A stretch of DNA of 64,000 nucleotides from Gloeotrichia echinulata CP02. GTDB lineage: Bacteria > Cyanobacteriota > Cyanobacteriia > Cyanobacteriales > Nostocaceae. Shown here piece after piece: positions 44,490 to 53,810 of this stretch; position 1 is the stretch's first letter; every line of letters starts with the position of its first letter. The notes beneath the pieces are model-generated. The model saw nothing but the letters and a program-made list of their open reading frames with translations. It was not told where the DNA came from and ran no database searches. Location: assembly GCA_038087035.1 (NCBI GenBank), contig CP051187.1:1924501-1988500 (forward strand), written 5' to 3'. The translations under genes and the position numbers were made by a program.

Positions 44490-45512
44490 TTAAATGTTCT
44501 CTAAGCTAGCGACTAATTTTTTTAATTCTTCATTAGTGACTGTCTGGATTTTTGAGTAATCAGGTCTTTGAAAATACCTGAAAATAGATGCTGCATTTCG
44601 TATACCAATTATTTTTGCTATGATTTGAAATATCTTGCCACCTAGATTTTCTAAATTACTTTGAGGAGACTTTTGCCAAATTTCTAGTACTTTATTTTCA
44701 AAGGTTAAATCAAAATTTTTGGGCAATCTACGCCAGCCAATTAACGCACACTCACCTGTTATTCTCCGAGCTGCAAATGTTGATTCATTAACAGGACAGT
44801 TTTTGATGAATGTCAACGCTAATGCTAGGGAAGCTACTCCTAACTTTTCCCAATGATTCGTATATCGTTCCTCCTCATGTTCGCCATAAATGCTGTAATA
44901 ACCGTTGACTTTAGTAATTTTTGCAGAGTAAGCTGCCAAATTATAATAAATCCAGACATCTCCTACTGGGTCATAAATCCGATTTTCCGGAACTATTGGA
45001 TTTATTAAATATTTCTGTAAATAGCTCCGGCGGTATATTGGATTGCAGGGAAGTGGTTGAACTTTCAAATAAAATTCAGCTGCTTGGGTAACAGTAGTCA
45101 GGATACGTGTGGGTTGGGAAATAAGAGCATTGTAGTCTCCCTGAAGCTTGACACTAGCTTCATCGGTGTAGCAAATATCTGCTTGATTGTCTTCTAAAGC
45201 AGCAATTTGGGTAATGAATTTTTCTGGATGCACTATATCATCCGAGTCTAAAAAGAAAATATATTTACCTTTTGCTTCTCTGAGTCCTCGATTTCTAGCA
45301 ACAATTGAACCTTGGTTAGTTTGACGAATGAAGCAAATTGGTAAATTCAAAAAACCCGCCAGACAATCCGATAACGGCTGTTGTGAACCGTCATCAACAA
45401 CGATGATTTCAACAATTAAATCTTGAATAGCATGGTGAATACTCTCAAGGGTATATTTGAGCATTTCCACGCGATTATAGGCAGGAATGATGACAGATAA
45501 ATCTATTGACAT
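44490..45512 (-). CDS. Glycosyltransferase family 2
   Basis: 340 residues. GT-A core with LSVIIPAYNRVEMLKYTLES, EIIVVDDGSQQPLSDCLAGF (VDDGS 39-43), NQGSIVARNRGLREAKGKYI and metal site FFLDSDDIVHP (LDSDD 88-92). The acceptor half contains QPLPCNPIYRRSYLQKYL and GEHEEERYTNHWEKLG. It lies between the two members of the unnamed GT-A-like pair, 56 and 19 bases from them, so the three probably act in one branch. Confidence 0.92.
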   Translation of the reverse strand: MSIDLSVIIPAYNRVEMLKYTLESIHHAIQDLIVEIIVVDDGSQQPLSDCLAGFLNLPICFIRQTNQGSIVARNRGLREAKGKYIFFLDSDDIVHPEKFITQIAALEDNQADICYTDEASVKLQGDYNALISQPTRILTTVTQAAEFYLKVQPLPCNPIYRRSYLQKYLINPIVPENRIYDPVGDVWIYYNLAAYSAKITKVNGYYSIYGEHEEERYTNHWEKLGVASLALALTFIKNCPVNESTFAARRITGECALIGWRRLPKNFDLTFENKVLEIWQKSPQSNLENLGGKIFQIIAKIIGIRNAASIFRYFQRPDYSKIQTVTNEELKKLVASLENI

Positions 45513-45531
45513 TGCTATATCTTAATGATTA

Positions 45532-46494
45532 TTAATTTGCAAACTGAGAAAACCAGCGATACCATTCTCTATTCATATACTTAAGCTTCATTTGATTATT
45601 TATATAATGAGTCAATATAAAATGCTGAGGAAAATTATCATCAGATGCTACATAATAAGCATCAGGTAAGCCAATCGCATTTTTGATCTGGGCAAAAATT
45701 AGTGCCAGTAAGGTTTGCTCAAGAGTAATCGGATTATGCTGTTCGGGAATGTCCATTAAAGTTTTAGTCCAAGACTCAACCAAATCCCAATCAATTTCTG
45801 TCTTACCCAAGAAAAAAATACCTGCATTGAAATGTGGAATTGGCTGGATTCCAGTAGATGCAAAAATTTTGGTGGTATCACAAATAAAACCCCAGAATTC
45901 TGGAACGTTATTCTGCACCATAAAAAAAGCTTTTTTGTTGTTATAAAATTCAATTAATTCAGACGGATATTGCCAAAAAATCATGTCACTATCCAAGTAA
46001 AGCTTACCTGGAGATAAGATGTTGATATCTATAAGTTTTCTCATTTGGACAAATCTTGTACGTGCAGTCCATAAAGCTGGATAGCTTGTTTTTGGCAGAA
46101 CAGGTTCTAAATTGGCTTCTGCTTGTGCTTTGGTTATTATACAAGTCTGGGGAAATAGCCTTTTTAATAGCTGAATTCTTTCAAGGTTGAGTGTGCCATC
46201 ATCATAAATAGTGAAATGCGGGACATGCTCAATAACATGTACTAGTGACAATGCACAAAGCACAGTTTGATGCCAATATTTTTCACCTGTCATAAAGGTG
46301 ATATCTATATCTATATCAGGGAATTGTGGAGCCTGAATAAACTGCAATTTACTTTTTAATTGATTTTCACCGTAACGGGCTAAAAGTAAATTATAACGAA
46401 ACCAAATTGTTGCATTTGGTTGATAATAAAATTTATATAAAATTTTCCCAAGCTTGAGTTTTTTGGCTAGTTGACTAACCTGAGTTATATTCAT
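45532..46494 (-). CDS. GT-A-like putative glycosyltransferase, paralogue B
   Basis: 320 residues from ATG at 46494, overlapping the upstream TGA (ATGA); a longer frame from 46554 would overlap further. It mirrors paralogue A: KLGKILYKFYY, ITFMTGEKYWHQTV, FTIYDDGTL, FVQMRKLIDINILSPGKLYL, LDSDMIFW (D168/D170), IDWDLVESW and a C-terminal THYINNQMKLKYMNREWYRW. The conserved D-x-D and acid-rich central segments argue for sugar transfer. AT-rich; identity to A looks low but the block order is convincing. Confidence 0.65.
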   Translation of the reverse strand: MNITQVSQLAKKLKLGKILYKFYYQPNATIWFRYNLLLARYGENQLKSKLQFIQAPQFPDIDIDITFMTGEKYWHQTVLCALSLVHVIEHVPHFTIYDDGTLNLERIQLLKRLFPQTCIITKAQAEANLEPVLPKTSYPALWTARTRFVQMRKLIDINILSPGKLYLDSDMIFWQYPSELIEFYNNKKAFFMVQNNVPEFWGFICDTTKIFASTGIQPIPHFNAGIFFLGKTEIDWDLVESWTKTLMDIPEQHNPITLEQTLLALIFAQIKNAIGLPDAYYVASDDNFPQHFILTHYINNQMKLKYMNREWYRWFSQFAN

Positions 46495-47450
46495 AAATTG
46501 CTTTTCTGTTTCAATACTTCTAAACCTTCTAACATCCCACAAGCACCTTGCCAATTCACATAGTTAGCACGACTTTTCCACGCTTTATAGCTAATAAAAG
46601 CTTTTATTTTTCTGGGTATAACACTCCAACTGGGAATTTTTTTCCAAGGTCTAATATGATGAGCATCTAACACTTGAACCCAGGAACGTGAAGAGGCAAA
46701 GTTTAGGCGAGCAAGATACTCTTTGGTCAGGCGATTGGCAGAAATCAGATGAGTGAGTTTAAGTTGTGGGAAGTAACCGACTGACCAACCAGCGTCTAAA
46801 ATGGTCAGGTTGATGTCACAATCGCCACCAGATTGAAGGCTTTTTCCTGTGCGATCAAGCGCTAGTCTACTGTGATCACTTAAGATACAGCTAACGTAGA
46901 ACTCTGCGGCTTTTCGGCGTAATGCCATACCTGCACCAATTGGTGCAAATACAGGATGAATTTTTTCAAAATTAGATGTTTTTTCATAAGCATAAATTTG
47001 GACATCATCTCCTAAATCTCGCAATGCAAGACAACCCCAAAACTGTTTAATCCAGGGATCTGGTTCTACTTCAAATTCTGGCAGTGATTTGCCGCCAATT
47101 GCGCCTAATTGCGGATAGTTATTAAAAATTTCAACGATGTCTTTGAGGTAATTGCTACAGAGAACATTATCATCATCAACGAATACCAAATAATCGCCTG
47201 TACTTGCCTGAATTCCAGCAATTCTTGCCCGTGTTAGTCCCAGACGTTCTTCTCGGATAATTTTTGTTTTCGGATGCCAGGAGAGGTCTAAATTCGCAAA
47301 TAAATCTGGATCGTTAGAAGCATTATCAACAATTAACAAATGCCAATTGCTGTATGGTAAAGACTGCGAGATCAAACCATACAGAGTTCTTTGCAATCTA
47401 GTTAAATTAGGATTATGAGTTGGAATAATGACTGAAATTAGAGGTATCAT
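46491..47450 (-). CDS. Glycosyltransferase family 2
   Basis: 319 residues from ATG at 47450, which overlaps the stop of the acyltransferase gene (ATGA). The frame is open to 47543, but that extension lies within the upstream gene. GT-A landmarks: PLISVIIPTHNPNLTRLQRT, LLIVDNASNDP (VDNAS 41-45), EERLGLTRARIAGIQASTGD and VFVDDDN (91-95). The second half contains GWSVGYFPQLKLTHLISANR, the usual acceptor/base region. Similar to WcaA-like enzymes with VDNAS in place of DDGS. Confidence 0.93.
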   Translation of the reverse strand: MIPLISVIIPTHNPNLTRLQRTLYGLISQSLPYSNWHLLIVDNASNDPDLFANLDLSWHPKTKIIREERLGLTRARIAGIQASTGDYLVFVDDDNVLCSNYLKDIVEIFNNYPQLGAIGGKSLPEFEVEPDPWIKQFWGCLALRDLGDDVQIYAYEKTSNFEKIHPVFAPIGAGMALRRKAAEFYVSCILSDHSRLALDRTGKSLQSGGDCDINLTILDAGWSVGYFPQLKLTHLISANRLTKEYLARLNFASSRSWVQVLDAHHIRPWKKIPSWSVIPRKIKAFISYKAWKSRANYVNWQGACGMLEGLEVLKQKSNL

Positions 47451-48004
47451 GTGCGTGTCTTTACAACTTTTGCCGGAACACCTATAGCGATCGAATAAGG
47501 TAGTAGATCCTTGGTTACAACAGCACCAGCACCTACGACACAACCATCGCCGATTGTGACTCCTCCTAAAACGGTAACTCCTGCACCAAGCCAGACATCT
47601 TTACCTATAGTCGTAGGCATCAAAATATCAGGTTGCCAACGAATATGTTGCGCTTGCTCAGGAATTGTATGATTGGAGGAAAGAATGCGACAGTGCATTG
47701 CAATCAAGGAGTCTTCACCAATTATCACACCACCGTGACCATAAATAACGGTGTAAGGACCAATAAAAACATTATCTTGAATTGCGATACTTCCTCCCCA
47801 AGCCTGTAAAATCACACCCTGTTCTAATTTGACGTTTGGTGATAAATAAATTTCACCAGTAAAGCCATTAGAAAATCCGAGTTGAGCTAAAACTTGCCTA
47901 CCTATAGAGCAAGAAGAATCCAATTGCACTCCGCTGAATCTCAGACGAAAACGCTCCCACCTATTTATCAGCTTTAGTTGTAGTTTTAATAACTGCTTAA
48001 ACAC
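47447..48004 (-). CDS. Hexapeptide-repeat acyltransferase (WcaF/LbH)
   Basis: 185 residues from GTG at 48004. Left-handed beta-helix repeats run from about residue 55: VKLEQGVILQAWGGSIAIQD, NVFIGPYTVIYGHGGVIIGE and DVWLGAGVTVLGGVTIGDGC, VVGAGAVVTKDLLPYS. His in HTIPEQAQHIRW is placed like the catalytic histidine of O-acetyltransferases of this fold. It probably O-acetylates a sugar in the growing chain or precursor. Coupled to the downstream GT2 by a four-base overlap. Confidence 0.9.
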   Translation of the reverse strand: MFKQLLKLQLKLINRWERFRLRFSGVQLDSSCSIGRQVLAQLGFSNGFTGEIYLSPNVKLEQGVILQAWGGSIAIQDNVFIGPYTVIYGHGGVIIGEDSLIAMHCRILSSNHTIPEQAQHIRWQPDILMPTTIGKDVWLGAGVTVLGGVTIGDGCVVGAGAVVTKDLLPYSIAIGVPAKVVKTRT

Positions 48005-48013
48005 GAGTAATAG

Positions 48014-48949
48014 CTAAATAAACTTGTTTGTTAAAACTTGCCATATCTGACGCAGTTTACTACCTATACCAAGACGAAATCTGATTCGTGAAATTAAGCT
48101 TGGCTGACCAATGGGAATTGTATTTTTCCAAGGTGTAGCGTGAAGATATTTTTCGTACTCATGTTTGAATGGATGTTTACAACCATAATACCAAGGTTTT
48201 GAACTACCACCTCCTATGAAGTGAACAATTGCTGGATCAACTTTGGCTTTGAGATAATTAAATTTTGTGTATTTCTCTTGGTACAGAGAACTGATTGGCA
48301 CTTCTTCATCATCCATAAATACTTGTGAGTTCCATGTTAAATCTATAGGCAGCCAAGAATTATGAAGGAGGATATTTAGAACATCTTGATCCCACCATTG
48401 CAGTTTTTCACGTTGTTGACGAATTAGTTCACATCCTCGTTCAAAAATCTTTAATTCCCGCCAATATTCAAGGTTGATTAACATTAATCCGGAATTGAAA
48501 TAAAGGGAATTTTCTGGTAAACCTATTTTTTTTGGATAATCATCCATACCTATAGCAATAGTTGCTGCATGGGTAAAATTTCCAATATCAATTTTCCATA
48601 AATCATCTATTTTTCTCCTAAAAATTATATCTGAGTCTATATATAATACTTTTTCTAACTCAATAGGTAATACTTCAGTTATTGATAATCTAAAGTAGGC
48701 AGCAATAGATATATGATGGCTAATAGGTGCTTCTTGAAAGCTATCTTTATCTATTTTAATAAAATAAAACTTATGTATATTCGGGGTTAGGAATATCTCT
48801 AATTTTTGAAATTCCTGAGATTTGATGCTGTCAGTAATGATATAAACTTCAAAAACTTGAGTGGGATTATTTTTGAATAATGATGTTAGCATGACTGCAC
48901 AGTGCTGTGCATATTTATCATCTATTGTACAAACAACGCTAATACTCAT
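48014..48949 (-). CDS. Glycosyltransferase family 8
   Basis: 311 residues. GT8 layout: ISVVCTIDDKYAQHCAVMLT, then AYFRLSITEVLPIELEKVLY, the metal site LYIDSDIIF (D105/D107), LYFNSGLMLINLEYWRELKI and WWDQDVLNILL. The C-terminal IVHFIGGGSSKPWYYGCKHP carries the H-x2-G-x2-KPW signature of the family. Relatives are LPS glucosyl- or galactosyltransferases (RfaI/J) or glycogenin-like. AT-rich compared with surrounding genes. Ten bases from the downstream acyltransferase. Confidence 0.94.
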   Translation of the reverse strand: MSISVVCTIDDKYAQHCAVMLTSLFKNNPTQVFEVYIITDSIKSQEFQKLEIFLTPNIHKFYFIKIDKDSFQEAPISHHISIAAYFRLSITEVLPIELEKVLYIDSDIIFRRKIDDLWKIDIGNFTHAATIAIGMDDYPKKIGLPENSLYFNSGLMLINLEYWRELKIFERGCELIRQQREKLQWWDQDVLNILLHNSWLPIDLTWNSQVFMDDEEVPISSLYQEKYTKFNYLKAKVDPAIVHFIGGGSSKPWYYGCKHPFKHEYEKYLHATPWKNTIPIGQPSLISRIRFRLGIGSKLRQIWQVLTNKFI

Positions 48950-49002
48950 AATACTTTTTATTTTTTTAAATTTATTAGTAAAAATAGATTACAGATGGCA
49001 GA

Positions 49003-50646
49003 TTACAATTTACTACCCACTTTCAAGCCTTGATAGCGTGAATACAGCCAACTAGGTAGCAATAAAGTAACCCGATTGCGAAGTCCATGCTTTTTGACTA
49101 ATCTGTACCAGTGGTACAGCCGTTGAGTCAAGGGCATAAATTTTAGATAAGGTTGAATTGCCAGAGTAAAATTGAAGTACCAGCCATGAACATTGGGTAA
49201 GAAAACATCTGGCTCACCCAGAAACATCTGATCCTTGGGAGCCAACGGTGCAGTTACAGGGGTGAGTGTAATAGCACGAGTATAGAGATTTTCTAAAGCA
49301 GGTTGCCAATTGCTTGCCCAGTGTGTCTGTGCTATTTTATTTTTGGTTGCTTCCCCTAGGGAAAGTCTAAATTCTTGATCTTCGATCAACTGCGTTAGAC
49401 AATCTGTATACTCTTCAAGGTTCCGCACTCTAATTAGATTACCTGTTAACCCCGGCATATCAGCACCAAGAATTTCGGAAGCATCGCAAGAGTAAGGATA
49501 ACGGCTTACCAAAGGTACACCATAGCTTCCAGCCTCTAATAGGGATGTAATGGAAACAAATGGAAACGAGTCAACATAAATGTCAGCAGCCTGGTAATAT
49601 ATAGCAGTATTCTCAGTTTCGGCGATCGCTCTAATTCTGCCTTCTGTTTGCTCAATGGCTGTTGACCAATCCTCTGGATTGTTAGCACCCACAACCAACA
49701 GACAAGCATTTTTGTATTTTTCTAGGATAGGAACATGTGCATCTGCAAAGTTCATGCCATTGACAGATCTATTGTACTTAACAGATCTAGCTATTGAGAG
49801 CAATACGATAGTATCTTCTTGAATACCGATCTGTTGTTTGGCTTGCACGCGAGAAAGTTTTCGGTCAGTAGGTTCTACAATGGTAGGCAGAAGTACGTTG
49901 CGTTGTGGCTCAATACCCCGACGTTGCTGTGATAAGCGCATACCAGACTCACGCAAATTAGCAACCACATCGCTGATACTAGCACCTAGCCAAAACAGGT
50001 GATCCGCATGATCCAAAAATATCACTGGTGGAGATTGCTCTTTATTCGCAAAAGCAATCATGGGAATCACATCTTGGTTATATACGTGCAGTACAACCAC
50101 ATCTACTGTTGCGGCAATTTCCCGTAGCTCTTTAGCTCGAGAAATCAGGCCACTAGCTAACTGGTTCAACATGTATATCTTACCGTTACTCTTGCTCACA
50201 GAGTCTTTCAAGATTTGCGGTACATTATTTGATTCCTGCTTTGTCAAAGCTACTGAATGGGTACTCTCGGTATCCTGCTGAATCCAGCGCCAAAGCATCT
50301 TGGAAAGTCCACCAATGGACATCACAGATGTACACACATGCAATATCTTCTTTGGTCTTTGAGATATTGAGGGATTTTGACTCGGATAACTATTGCATTT
50401 GATAGCTTGTTGTCCAATCTTTAAGAGGATTTGCTCAAGCTCAAAGCTGACAAATAAACCACAGGGTTGTGCACATGTAAACCAAGCTGCGATCTCTCCA
50501 TAAACCGCAGCTTCTTCATACTTTCCCCGCTGAACCAGCGCTTTCGCCTGCGCCACTAGGCTATTAAACACTTCAAAGTTTTGGGGAATCAGGCGACTAC
50601 CTTCTTCTCGCCATAGGCTTAGTGTATCTTGAGATGTTGTTTCCAT
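49003..50646 (-). CDS. Large GT4-like glycosyltransferase with N-terminal extension
   Basis: 547 residues from ATG at 50646 (the TTG at 50652 is also in frame). Residues about 20-85 are a helical extension (EVFNSLVAQAKALVQRGKYE, EAAVYGEIAAWFTCAQPCGL) resembling a TPR-like unit. The GT-B part follows: ILHVCTSVMSIGGLSKMLWR, IVLLSIARSVKYNRSVNGMN and IYVDSFPFVSITSLLEAGSY, a divergent version of the GT4 donor site. The C-terminal 80 residues are not recognised. Starts 13 bases after the DegT gene stop, first of the long run of glycosyltransferases. Confidence 0.78.
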   Translation of the reverse strand: METTSQDTLSLWREEGSRLIPQNFEVFNSLVAQAKALVQRGKYEEAAVYGEIAAWFTCAQPCGLFVSFELEQILLKIGQQAIKCNSYPSQNPSISQRPKKILHVCTSVMSIGGLSKMLWRWIQQDTESTHSVALTKQESNNVPQILKDSVSKSNGKIYMLNQLASGLISRAKELREIAATVDVVVLHVYNQDVIPMIAFANKEQSPPVIFLDHADHLFWLGASISDVVANLRESGMRLSQQRRGIEPQRNVLLPTIVEPTDRKLSRVQAKQQIGIQEDTIVLLSIARSVKYNRSVNGMNFADAHVPILEKYKNACLLVVGANNPEDWSTAIEQTEGRIRAIAETENTAIYYQAADIYVDSFPFVSITSLLEAGSYGVPLVSRYPYSCDASEILGADMPGLTGNLIRVRNLEEYTDCLTQLIEDQEFRLSLGEATKNKIAQTHWASNWQPALENLYTRAITLTPVTAPLAPKDQMFLGEPDVFLPNVHGWYFNFTLAIQPYLKFMPLTQRLYHWYRLVKKHGLRNRVTLLLPSWLYSRYQGLKVGSKL

Positions 50647-50659
50647 TGTCAACGAATTC

Positions 50660-51862
50660 CTAAATCTGACAAACCTTTTTCAAAACCTCAACCACCCGTT
50701 CCTGTTCTTCCTCGGTCATTTGATGAAACAATGGCAAAATAATCGCCCGTTCCTGCGCCTGCTCGCTCTCACTTAAGCGCTGACAACTTCCTATTTCGCA
50801 ATGACAATCTTCCTTGACAACACCACATGACCAAGGTTCTTTTTGATAAGCACTTTCCCGATGAGCGCACATAATTCCCCGACGTGTAGACACCCCAGCA
50901 TCTAACATCGCCTGCATTACTTGCAGTTGGTCACACTTCTCTGGTAACCTAACGCAGAAACTTTGCCAGTTACTCTTTGCCCAATCTGGTTCTGTGGGTA
51001 ACTTCAATCCCGGCACATCTGCGAGCAATTCCTGATATCGCTGTGCTAAATAACGCCGACGTGCCACAATTTCCGGTAGGCGTTTGAGTTGTTCCCGTCC
51101 AACGGCTGCTTGAATATCAGTCATGCGGTAGTTGTAGCCCAACATGGGATATGACTCAAATATCACCTGTTTAGCACCGTGGCGGACTGTATCTGGTACA
51201 CTCATCCCATGTTGTCGCCAGAGACGAAACTGTTTATCCCATTCAGGATTAGATGTAGTCAGCATCCCCCCATCGCCAGTGCTAATAACTTTCCGGGGGT
51301 GAAAGGAAAAACAGGCGATATCCCCATGTGGTTTACCAATTTTCTCCCAGTTTCCATAGGAGAGAATTTCACTGCCGATCGCACAGGCTGCGTCTTCAAT
51401 TACTGGTAAATTGTAACGGTGAGCAATTTCTAAAATGGCTTTGAGGTCGCAAGGCATTCCGATTTGGTGGACTACCAAAATCGCACGGGTGCGTTCGTTA
51501 ATCACATCCTCAATTAACATCGGGTTGATGTTATAGCTCTGTGGTTCGATATCCACAAATACTGGGATCGCCCCACAGTAGCGGATGCTGTTGGCGGTGG
51601 CAATATAGGAATGGCTGACGGTAATTACTTCATCTGTTGGCTGCACACCTACAGCTAACAAGGCCAAGTGCAACGCTGTAGTACAATTAGATACAGCGCA
51701 AGCGTGCTTTGCACCGACATAAGCAGCAAATTCCTGCTCAAAGGCCGCAACTTCAGGTCCTTGTGTTACCCATCCAGTGAGGATTGGACGCTTTGCCGCT
51801 TCTGCCTCAGCTTCCCCCATCCAAGGTTTAGCAATTGGAATTGTTTGTATTTTTTCAGACAT
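50660..51862 (-). CDS. DegT/DnrJ/EryC1/StrS-family sugar aminotransferase
   Basis: 400 residues. PLP lysine K191 lies in FSFHPRKVISTGDGGML, the PLP-ring aspartate is D157 (VIEDAACAIGSE), and the N-terminal IPIAKPWMGEAEAEAAKRPI and [16 protein letters not shown] are typical. These enzymes aminate keto-sugar nucleotides, often at C-4 or C-3. An internal stretch near 345-362 (SCGVVKEDCHCEIGSCQRLS) with four cysteines is found in a perosamine-synthase-like subgroup that I cannot name firmly. Overlaps the upstream epimerase gene by eight bases. Confidence 0.92.
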   Translation of the reverse strand: MSEKIQTIPIAKPWMGEAEAEAAKRPILTGWVTQGPEVAAFEQEFAAYVGAKHACAVSNCTTALHLALLAVGVQPTDEVITVSHSYIATANSIRYCGAIPVFVDIEPQSYNINPMLIEDVINERTRAILVVHQIGMPCDLKAILEIAHRYNLPVIEDAACAIGSEILSYGNWEKIGKPHGDIACFSFHPRKVISTGDGGMLTTSNPEWDKQFRLWRQHGMSVPDTVRHGAKQVIFESYPMLGYNYRMTDIQAAVGREQLKRLPEIVARRRYLAQRYQELLADVPGLKLPTEPDWAKSNWQSFCVRLPEKCDQLQVMQAMLDAGVSTRRGIMCAHRESAYQKEPWSCGVVKEDCHCEIGSCQRLSESEQAQERAIILPLFHQMTEEEQERVVEVLKKVCQI

Positions 51863-52829
51863 TAGTAGCTTCCTTTGTCAGCTTTTGTTCCCGCCACCAA
51901 CTTACTAACCGCCGCAATCCCTCTTCTAGGGAGATTTCTGCCTCAAAACCGAGTAATTTCTTGGCTTTGCTCACATCTGCTAGTCGGCGGGCTACGGGGT
52001 TGACTTTGCGTTCTGGGCCATATTCTGGTTGTAAATCTGACCCCATCACCTTAGCTAAACTATAAGCTAGGTCATTCAGGCTACTTTCTACACTACTGGC
52101 AATGTTAAATACGTCATCAGTAACATCCGCTTTGGCAGCCAAGATATTCGCTCTAGCAATGTCTTCGATATACACAAAGTCCATTGTCTGTTTACCATCA
52201 CCGAAAATCAATGGCGGCTGACCTGCGGCGATGCGCTCCATCCAACGAATTAGCACTTCCGTATATACACCGTAAATATCCATTCGCGGTCCGTATACAT
52301 TAAAGTATCGCAACGCGACATAATTCAGCCCATACATATCGTAGAAACTGCGTAACAATCCTTCATTAAAGGTCTTGGCTGCACCGTAGATGGTGCGGTT
52401 ATTGTAGGGGTGATGGGATTCCGTGGTGGGAAATTCCTCCGCCATACCATAAATTGATGCTGATGAAGCAGCTACTACCTTTTTTACCTTCGCTTTTACC
52501 GCTGCTTCCAAAACATTGAAGGTCCCATCTGCTAAAACTTCTAAGGCTAAACGCGGTTCTTCAGCACATTGGGTAATGCGAATTGCGGCTTGATGAAAAA
52601 CTATATCCACACCTTGCATCACTTCCCCAAGGAGTTTTTGATCGCGGATATCGCCTTCCACAATTACCAATGGACCTTGCTCTTTTGTCCAGGCGAGGTT
52701 TTTCAGTTGTCCACGGGTGAAGTTATCTAAAACAATAATTTCAGATACTCCTTCTTTGACTAACAAATCGGCAATATGGGAGCCTACTAGACCTGCACCA
52801 CCGGTAATTAATACTCGACTATTTTGCAT
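51855..52829 (-). CDS. NAD-dependent nucleotide-sugar epimerase/dehydratase (SDR)
   Basis: 324 residues. Extended SDR: NAD loop GGAGLVGSHIADLL (10-23), EGDIRD, a catalytic serine around 122-123 (ASSASIYGMA), Y148 and K152 (TIYGAAKTFNEG), then FNVYGPRMDIYGVYTEVLIR and FVYIEDIARANILAA. Likely substrates are UDP-sugars (4-epimerase or related). DegT genes flank it on both sides, one directly downstream, so it probably makes the keto- or epimer precursor for an amino sugar. Overlaps the formyltransferase gene by 11 bases. Confidence 0.92.
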   Translation of the reverse strand: MQNSRVLITGGAGLVGSHIADLLVKEGVSEIIVLDNFTRGQLKNLAWTKEQGPLVIVEGDIRDQKLLGEVMQGVDIVFHQAAIRITQCAEEPRLALEVLADGTFNVLEAAVKAKVKKVVAASSASIYGMAEEFPTTESHHPYNNRTIYGAAKTFNEGLLRSFYDMYGLNYVALRYFNVYGPRMDIYGVYTEVLIRWMERIAAGQPPLIFGDGKQTMDFVYIEDIARANILAAKADVTDDVFNIASSVESSLNDLAYSLAKVMGSDLQPEYGPERKVNPVARRLADVSKAKKLLGFEAEISLEEGLRRLVSWWREQKLTKEATNV

Positions 52830-53796
52830 CTTCTTTTAGTTTGGTAATTTCTGCTTCCAGGATTTGAATATGATTTAGCAAATCGGAAATGCGTAAACCT
52901 AAAGTGGTTTTCACAGACTTAATTATATTTGCTGCTGCTGTTCTTTCTTCTGGTGCCAATTGCACTTGCAAAATTCTCAGCACGCCCTCACCTGTGAGAA
53001 CATCAACAAAACCTTCTGTTTTAGATCTGCCAATGACTCTTCCGGGAATGCGTCCTACATACTTGGGGGGATGATCTACATACTTGGCTTGCCAAATCAG
53101 CAACTTTTTGCCTTCAAAGTAAGTATAAGCACCAGGAAAAGGCGGGGCTAATGCCCGAATCAAACAATCTATGCTTCTGGTGGAACCTGACCAATTAATT
53201 TCACCATCTTCGGGAAGGCGAGTACAACAATAAGTAGCTTCAGCGTTATTTTGCTCTATGCCTTCATAGCCATTCCAGGAATTTACAACTGTTTCTCCTA
53301 AATGTTGCCTCTGAATTTGATTTAACTTCTCATATAATACCCCAACAGTGTCATCAACGTGAATCGGAATTAATTGCTGAAACAAAATATTCCCCTGATC
53401 TAAATCAGGTGAAATTTTATGAATACTTATCGCTGCACAAGGTTCATCATTAATCATCGCCCAATTAACGTTGGCACGTCCCCGATATTGGGGTAATGGC
53501 GAATAATGAACATTGATAAATGTAGAGAGTTCAATCAGTGATGGTGGCAAAATTTGATTATAGGAAGAAACTACCACACAATCAGGCTGAAATTTTAAAA
53601 TGAGTGCTTTAATTGCTTTTTGTGAGGTATCTGGAAAGATGGGAATATTCAGTTGCTGTGCTAGATTCACCACAGGGTCTTCTGTATTCAATGTGGTGTC
53701 TATATTTCTCGCCACTGCTTGCACATGACACTGGGAAATTAATGATTCCAAGGCACTCAAGGTGGTCGTACCAATACCAATCAGCAGTACATTCAC
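52819..53796 (-). CDS. Formyltransferase, probably sugar N-formyltransferase
   Basis: 325 residues from GTG at 53796. Formyl-THF-dependent fold: catalytic N95 and H97 (INVHYSPLPQYRG) and D133 (SPDLDQGNI), the triad shared by Fmt, ArnA and sugar N-formyltransferases. A second domain (about 205-290; PFPGAYTYFEGKKLLIWQAK) matches the C-terminal Fmt-type domain, and the end is a short coiled coil (ILEAEITKLKEDAK). A housekeeping Fmt is less likely because it sits between sugar-nucleotide enzymes; N-formyl sugars such as Qui4NFo or Fuc3NFo are made by such enzymes. Exact substrate unknown. Confidence 0.85.
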   Translation of the reverse strand: MNVLLIGIGTTTLSALESLISQCHVQAVARNIDTTLNTEDPVVNLAQQLNIPIFPDTSQKAIKALILKFQPDCVVVSSYNQILPPSLIELSTFINVHYSPLPQYRGRANVNWAMINDEPCAAISIHKISPDLDQGNILFQQLIPIHVDDTVGVLYEKLNQIQRQHLGETVVNSWNGYEGIEQNNAEATYCCTRLPEDGEINWSGSTRSIDCLIRALAPPFPGAYTYFEGKKLLIWQAKYVDHPPKYVGRIPGRVIGRSKTEGFVDVLTGEGVLRILQVQLAPEERTAAANIIKSVKTTLGLRISDLLNHIQILEAEITKLKEDAK

Positions 53797-53810
53797 AATT
53801 TTCTACCCCC

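Noticed and set aside
47451..47543. N-terminal extension of the GT2 at 46491
   Set aside because: The extension is Cys-rich, lies inside the acyltransferase gene and has no homology; ATG 47450 with ATGA overlap is preferred.
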